From Conidiobolus incongruus B7586 (Eukaryota > Entomophthoromycota > Entomophthoromycetes > Entomophthorales > Conidiobolaceae): DNA of 14,354 nt. The stretch covers positions 1-14,354 of the forward strand of contig JNEM01012508.1 in the NCBI GenBank assembly GCA_000697335.1, in the 5' to 3' direction. Below, one piece after another: positions 8,934 through 14,354 of the stretch. How positions within the stretch are numbered: the stretch's first letter is position 1; every line of letters starts with the position of its first letter. The notes beneath the pieces are model-generated. The model was given only the letters and a program-made list of their open reading frames with translations, ran no database searches and was not told where the DNA came from. The position numbers and the translations under genes were made by a program.

Positions 8934-9993
8934 ATGAGTCATCTAGTTTTGAAAGCCCACGAACACGCTCTCAACTCGGGTAGTTTAGTATTCGCCGATT
9001 CTTCAGTACATCCTATTAGCAAAGACGGTGTTAGAGTAAGATTGATTCAAATTGGAAAAAGCTGTGAAAAGTCTAATTATTTAGTTTGATATTTCTCTAG
9101 TACCCAGTATAGGACTTAAGGCAGCTAGTAAGAGACCCGAATCCAATCCCATTAAGAATCTAATTACACCTATGGAAGCCATTCCTCCACCTCCCAATCT
9201 ATCGGAAAAGCCTGCATTCGACCCATTTTTACCTGTCGATCCCAACTTGTTGGTCAGTGACAGCTTATTCCAAACGCACAACTTGGTACTGAACAAGTAC
9301 TGTATCGTGCCTTGCCACTTGCTCATCACTACTAAAACTTTCCAACCCCAGACCGATGCTCTTAATTTTGATGACCTTAAAGCCACAGTATCCACAATGG
9401 TTATGGTGAGTGATATGAAGCCATTGTTGGGTTTTTACAATTGCGGACCTCTTTCTGGTGGAAGTCAACCTCACAAACATTTACAAGTGCTCCCTATGAA
9501 CAATAAGGGACCAGCTCCCATTTTTGAAGTTTGGGACAAGTATCAAAATCAGATTGAAAAAGGTAATTACACGCATTGAAACATTATTCAAAATATATAA
9601 TAACATGATGATATAGGCAAAGTGAATCAAATTTCTGAGTTGCCATTTCAACATTATATCACCAAATTTGACAATTTCCCCAAATCTACAGATGAAGTTG
9701 ACGCATTTGTAGATCAAATTCTCCCTATTTATAAAGAAATGTTGAACCAAACCAAATCTTTGAACAATGAACCCAGCTACAATTTCCTATTTAATGAAAA
9801 ATATATGATGATATTGCCCAGATCCCAAGAAGGATTCATCCTCAGCGGACGTTTCGTCTCCATTAACAGCTTAGGCGTTGCTCACATGATGCTAGCGATC
9901 GATGAACGCCAAGTCGAAGAGTATCGCGACGGACTCGAAGAAAATGCAACGAGCTGGGACTGGTTCAAAACGATTGGCTATCCAAAGCTTTAA
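8934..9993 (+). CDS. APA2: Diadenosine tetraphosphate (Ap4A) phosphorylase / ATP adenylyltransferase, three exons
   Basis: The exons are 8934-9035, 9085-9562 and 9617-9993. They join to 957 nt, or 318 residues, close to the usual 320 or so of Apa1/Apa2. Intron 1 (9036-9084, 49 nt, phase 0) runs GTAAGA...TTTAG with a TCTAAT branch-point-like site; the join gives KDGVR-FDISLVPSIGLKA. Intron 2 (9563-9616, 54 nt, phase 1) runs GTAATT...ATATAG. Motifs in order: ALNSGSLVF near residue 15, KPAFDPF at 76-82, HNLVLNKYCIVPCHLLITT at 99-117, GFYNCGPLSGGSQPHKHLQ at 150-168 with the histidine-triad-like HxHxQ (His164, His166, Gln168), and the C-terminal SYNFLFNEKYMMILPRS domain. The enzyme splits Ap4A with phosphate to ADP and ATP. 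It lies tail-to-tail with the UBX gene, the stops 65 bases apart. Function is well supported by the whole-length motif match. Confidence 0.94.
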
Positions 9994-10058
9994 ATTATCA
10001 AGTATATAAATATTTTTAAAAGAAATACTTTGAATATTTTATTAAATTAAACTATAAA

Positions 10059-11767
10059 TTATTGTTGATTTGTCGAATTGCCATTGTATGTGACATTAGG
10101 GTCTCTCTCATTGTTGGAATGTAATGTATGGATATTTCTACCAAATGATTGACATTAGCTAATGATTGTGAGATAATTAAATTAGTAAATTTACCCAGTT
10201 CGATTAGATCCACGATTTTGATTTGATGATGCATTACTAGTAGAAGTATTCGAATCACTCGTAGCAACAGGAGAATACCAACTACCAAACAGACTGTTAA
10301 AAGCACTCGTTGCAGCATCTACACCAGATTGGATATAAGAAAATGGCGATGCAAAAATTCCTTCACCACTATCAGATTCTCGAGATACCGCATTGCCAAC
10401 CAACTAAAGAACATTCAATTTTAAATATTTTAATATATAATGTATATATTACTTGAACAATAATAGTATTATTGGGACATAAGCCCAATTCTATTAAGCT
10501 CATTCTTTCTTCTTCCACAGTAAACAATCTTCGGGGGAAACTTTGTACTAAATTAAAGGCGCCAGTACCAACATCACAGTTCTATAGTCGAACCATTAGA
10601 AAAGCATTCTAGAGTTTAGATTTGAATCAAATTACTTGACAAATGTACATTCTGACTTGATTTAAAGTAACTTTGGCTTCAAAATTCTGTTTCGCTACTT
10701 TTCCATCTGGTAATTTAATTGCTAATTTGCATTCTTTGTATTCGATGAGTTTTCTATTTTTAAAATGTCAATAATTTGGGTATTACATAAGTTTAGAAAA
10801 TTCTTACTCAGTTGTAGTGGATAATTTAACAGTTGGTTTCTTGATATCAGATTTGGCAGCTGGTTTAGATGTTGAGGTAGTTTGAATATCTAAACGGTTT
10901 TTAAAATCAATAGATTAAAAAATAATATAACAATTAAAATTTGGTATTAATTACTTGAAATGGTTTGATCGCTAGTCTAAAATTCATAATTATTCAATAT
11001 TGATATTAATATTAATTAATGAAAGGCATTCTTCCTTACTTGAGATGATTTAATTTCTACATTTAATTTTTGAACATTGTTAGATTTGACACTAAATTTT
11101 TAAAAATTAATTCAGGTATTATATGCAACCAAGTAATCTAATACCTACGATTTTTTTGGAGGTACGAAAGGAATGGAAGTATCCAAAGCTTGATCAACAC
11201 TAGATTTAAATTTTTCCAAAGTAATACTACTATCTGTTAATTTTAATCTTTGAACGCCGTCACTAAGTTTCATCAAATTAATATTTTAATATTTTAATAT
11301 CAATTTAGTTAGTCTTTACAAGAAGACACATAAACATGGAATAGCTTTACTACCTAAATAATATGAATATAATTTTTATACAAGTATTAATGATAAAATG
11401 AATTACTAATAGAAAAGAATTGAGCAGCTTCTTCACTTGAAGATTCTAATTTTAAAGCTACACTATTATCTTTTATTAAATTGACAATCTAAATAATTAA
11501 TCAAATTAATTAAATAAAAATTTGAATGTAGGTCAAAATTTACCTCAGGATGGTTTAAATAAGCGTCAAATTTTCTAGAAGATGTAAAATTGTCTAAAAT
11601 AATAAAATACATTAATAAATGAGTGTAATTGATAATTATTAAATTATTAAAATCAATAAAAGTAAATTTTAGATGAATAATTGAATACCTCTAACATAAA
11701 TCACAACAGGTAAAGGGGTAACCCTAGCTAAATAAATGCCTTCACTAACAGATCCTTCAAACCACAT
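10059..11767 (-). CDS. UBX-domain protein, UBXN4/erasin-like Cdc48 (p97) cofactor, twelve exons
   Basis: Exons on the minus strand: 11767-11689, 11593-11544, 11488-11407, 11353-11320, 11262-11149, 11091-11040, 10976-10955, 10889-10808, 10753-10636, 10581-10453, 10403-10195 and 10137-10059. They total 1050 nt, or 349 residues, in one frame, and all eleven introns are GT-AG and 49-95 nt long. The start MWFEGSVSEGIYLARV and residues up to about 120 match the thioredoxin-like N-domain of UBXN4 proteins. Residues 137-171 are a Ser/Thr/Lys-rich linker. The UBX domain is at about 178-254, with CKLAIKLPDG and the Cdc48-binding turn SFPRR (Phe226-Pro227-Arg228). Residues 270-296 form an Ala/Phe/Ser-rich segment that could be the membrane hairpin. 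The C-terminus NVTYNGNSTNQQ resembles the tail of animal UBXN4. Its likely role is tethering Cdc48 to the ER for ER-associated degradation. The two smallest exons are 22 and 34 nt; these joins rest on frame and homology and need transcript proof. Confidence 0.87.
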
Positions 11768-13440
11768 TTTTTTACTATTTATCGTTTGATTTTAATGTTT
11801 TAATAGAATTTTATGTTAAATATTATATGATTTTGAAATTTTGACTGGTATTCTTTTGTTTATTTAGTTTTTTATTTGGAATTGGCATTAAGAATTTTAT
11901 GGGATTTGTCAATGATTATCAAATTTATTAACTGTTACGATAATTCGAATTCTGTAGTATTCAAGTTTAAAAATTAATGCATTTTAAAACATTTAATTTG
12001 GTAGTTTTTATATTATAATTATAGTTCTTAAACTTTAATTAATTCCAAACCAAAAAAGTTCATACAAAAATGTTATATTGATATTTTAGTTGGTATTGAT
12101 TAATCAATAAGTATAGTTTTAAATATATATATTTGACAATATCAATATAATCTTTGCACTATCAGTCAAGTAATGAATTCAAATCAATTTTCGCAAAAGT
12201 ATCTTTCAGCTTAAGTAATTTGTTTCTCTTTGTTTATTTGTTATTGATTTTTCTTATTTTATCTCATTATAATTCACCTTCTTATCATATTTAATATTTC
12301 TAACTAGTTCTGTTTAATGATTATTCATGCAAATACATTATCTTTCTGACTATTGTATCAGTATTTTTGTTATTTTTGTTATTTCTGAAAATTATATAGT
12401 AATCAAAATACCAATAAAATTAATTTATATAAATAACAATTACTACTAAAATATTTTTTAAAAAACCAAAAAGTAAAAGTAATAAATATATAAAATCGAT
12501 CCAGTAATTTCAAATTACAATCTGATAAATCATATTATAGTTTTGATTCATTTCTTTTTATATTAAAATGAATAGATCAAATAGTGATATTATATTTAAA
12601 ATAGTATAATTATGCATTTATTCAATATTTTAATTAATGGATTATATATTGAATATTAACACTATTGTTATTTATTATCTATTAAATACTTTGTCTTTAA
12701 TATCATTCTTTATTAATGAAATAATAATAATAATAATTAATATGATTTATATTGTAACCTCAATACTAAAATTTATAAAATATTTAAATTATAACCTTCA
12801 AATAATATTAAATACAATATTGATGTATGTCACAATATATCGTGATTAGATTTTCAAACATTTTTTTATTATTTTAAAATTCTTACAATAATCTATCCTT
12901 CATAGGATCATTATAAATATAACAATATAATTATTTACAGAGAATTTTTCATTTTATAAAACCAAAAAACAATTCTTATTGATATCTTAGTTAACTCAAT
13001 ATTATAATAATTTTATATAATGATTTATCTATATTGATAATATATTCCTTTATTTTAACATTTTTATAGTTTTCAGAAACAAGTAATTTTGTAGGTCATT
13101 TGATTTTTTCCAAGTGAATTTATCTAATAATATATTTAAACAAACATTTAATTAACAAAAATTAATTTGAATTTCTGATTTGATTGAAAAACATATTATA
13201 TTCTAAATATTTTCAAATATTTATTAAATTAAATAAAAATTTATTCATATTTATTATTCTTATTATTATTAATAATTTTTTACCTAATAGCTTGGCTATA
13301 TTTATATTTTTTTTATATTTGATTAAAATGCATTCATAAATTATATTATTATATATTAGCTTGGAAAGAAAAAAAAAACAAGTTTTACTTTTTAATTATT
13401 AATTTTTCAAACATATTGATAACTTTGAAATATTAATTAT
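11768..13440. other. AT-rich spacer upstream of the UBX gene, no supportable gene
   Basis: The first few hundred bases must hold the UBX promoter (minus strand), but no clear TATA box stands out. From about 12190 to 12290 the plus strand is T-rich. A plus-strand frame at 12637-12849 is open for 70 codons but is almost entirely Ile, Leu, Asn and Tyr, as chance frames in AT-rich DNA are, and it has no recognisable family. An (ATA)n run of about seven units lies at 12719-12737. The spacer ends where homology to the left Tc1 copy begins. Confidence 0.6.
12719..12737. repeat. (ATA)n simple repeat
   Basis: A short trinucleotide run of about six to seven ATA/TAA units inside the AT-rich spacer. Confidence 0.8.
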
Positions 13441-13665
13441 ATACTAGCTTGTAAAAATAAGTCATAAAATAAAAATCACTTATATATTTACCTGTAACTT
13501 AAATAATTCTTAACTAAATTAATTTAAATTAATATATATAATTAAAGTATATTACTTGATTATAATAGGTTATATTTAATTATATTTAATATATTATTGG
13601 TTAATATATCAAATTTTAAATTTTAAATAGAGTGAGTCATAAATTTGTGGGTTTATAAGTTAAAA
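13441..13665 (+). repeat. 5' terminal inverted repeat of right Tc1 copy
   Basis: The outer motif is at about 13441-13490 (CTAGCTTGTAAAAATAAGTC and following bases). The inner motif is at 13629-13660 (AGAGTGAGTCATAAATTTGT followed by GGG), about 185 bases further in. The same two-motif layout is seen at 1303-1527. The exact outer end is uncertain by a few bases because the flank is AT-rich in both copies. Confidence 0.6.
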
Positions 13666-14354
13666 AGATATATAAAATAAAAATTACTTAAATTTTTTTA
13701 TTAAATTATATATATAAATTAATATTATTATTTTAAATTATTATTTTAAATAATATTAGTATTAAAATATTTAAATCACTCTTTAAAATGATTTATTTAT
13801 ATATTGATTAACTTTATAATAAAGATAAATTAATTTATAAGATTATTGGAATTACTAGTGTTAACTAGTTTATTATAGTTAAAGCTATTAAAAATTATAA
13901 TAAGGATATACTTAAATTCAAACTTAAGTAAATTAAGATTATAAATAAATATGATTAAAGGTATATCTATAGGTTAGTTAATATAAGTAAATATAATATT
14001 ATTATAAAAGTATAACAAAATTATAAGATTATATAAGAATATTAATTAATATTAATACTATTATATATGCTTTATATTATAATAGATATTATTTACATTT
14101 TAAGAAAAAATACCTTTAATTAAAAAAGTCTTTTTATAAAATTAAGTAAGAGTTTAAATATTACTATTAATGTTAAATTAAAACTAATTAAAGTAAGGTT
14201 ATTTGGTTTAATGAAACAAAAATATATTTTATTAGATTTAATAAGAAAACTAAATATTTCAAAAAAAAACAAAAAATTACTTGGTAACTATTATGTAATT
14301 TTAATCTAAAAATATAATGATAGGTTAATTATAATTTAAAAATATATATTATCT
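13441..14354 (+). mobile_element. Decayed Tc1/mariner transposon, right copy, cut by window edge
   Basis: This is the inverted counterpart of 1-1527. From 13441 to the window end it matches the reverse complement of about 1527 down to 615, through the terminal repeat, the helix-turn-helix part and into the first catalytic segment. Examples are CTAGCTTGTAAAAATAAGTC at 13444 against CTAGCCTACAAAAATAAGTC, and TTGGTTAATATATCAAA near 13598 in both copies. Most differences between the copies that I checked by eye are transitions. The plus-strand transposase frame (about 13780 onward) is broken by many stops, and the rest of the gene lies outside the window. It is clearly inactive. Confidence 0.85.

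Noticed and set aside
9036-9089. Reading through the first Ap4A phosphorylase intron, or splicing at the later AG near 9100
   Set aside because: Read-through meets a stop. The AG at 9084 in phase 0 restores FDISLVPSIGLKA, which matches the family, while the later AG loses that segment.
9081-9750. Several minus-strand open frames opposite the Ap4A phosphorylase gene
   Set aside because: They are shadows of the coding strand, with no motif of their own.
10052-10318. 88-codon minus-strand frame over the end of the UBX gene
   Set aside because: It reads through the last intron in the wrong frame. Splicing 10194-10138 instead gives the conserved C-terminal tail.
12637-12849. Plus-strand 70-codon open frame starting with ATG
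   Set aside because: It is nearly all Ile, Leu, Asn, Tyr and Phe, includes an ATA simple-repeat run, matches no family I know and lies in spacer DNA. It fits a chance frame in AT-rich sequence.

Overview
The window looks like a piece of an AT-rich fungal nuclear genome. The coding genes are eukaryotic: two genes carry spliceosomal introns of about 49-95 nt with GTA.../...TAG ends, and one gene makes a mitochondrial ribosomal protein with a targeting sequence. The Apa1/Apa2-type Ap4A phosphorylase, the membrane-anchored HSL-type hydrolases and the RIP-like decay of transposons all point to a fungus. The high intron density of the UBX gene and the extreme AT content would fit an early-diverging lineage, but I cannot place it further.

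Layout. 1-1527: a decayed Tc1/mariner element on the minus strand, running off the left edge. 1528-2280: AT-rich spacer. About 2280-4740: a decayed minus-strand coding relic with leucine/isoleucine-rich repeats. 4990-8009: two tandem, intronless alpha/beta-hydrolase genes on the plus strand, each with its own TATA box. 8296-8604: mitochondrial ribosomal protein bL34m on the minus strand. 8934-9993: a three-exon Ap4A phosphorylase gene on the plus strand, divergent from bL34m. 10059-11767: a twelve-exon minus-strand gene for a UBXN4/erasin-like Cdc48 cofactor, tail-to-tail with the Ap4A phosphorylase gene. 11768-13440: AT-rich spacer without a supportable gene. 13441-14354: a second copy of the same Tc1 element, on the plus strand, running off the right edge.

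The five intact genes do not form a pathway. They are a small housekeeping/lipid-esterase island: ester hydrolysis at a membrane, mitochondrial translation, dinucleotide turnover and ER-linked protein degradation. The island lies between two inverted copies of one transposon. The transposon copies, and possibly the leucine-rich relic, carry a C-to-T/G-to-A decay pattern like repeat-induced point mutation. The intact genes do not show it.

I found no rRNA, tRNA, CRISPR array, retroviral or other virus-like element. I also do not see a clearly new biological system. The observations most worth following are the RIP-like decay in an inverted transposon pair with long compound terminal repeats, the decayed repeat-protein gene, and the tandem hydrolases with a changed acid motif.
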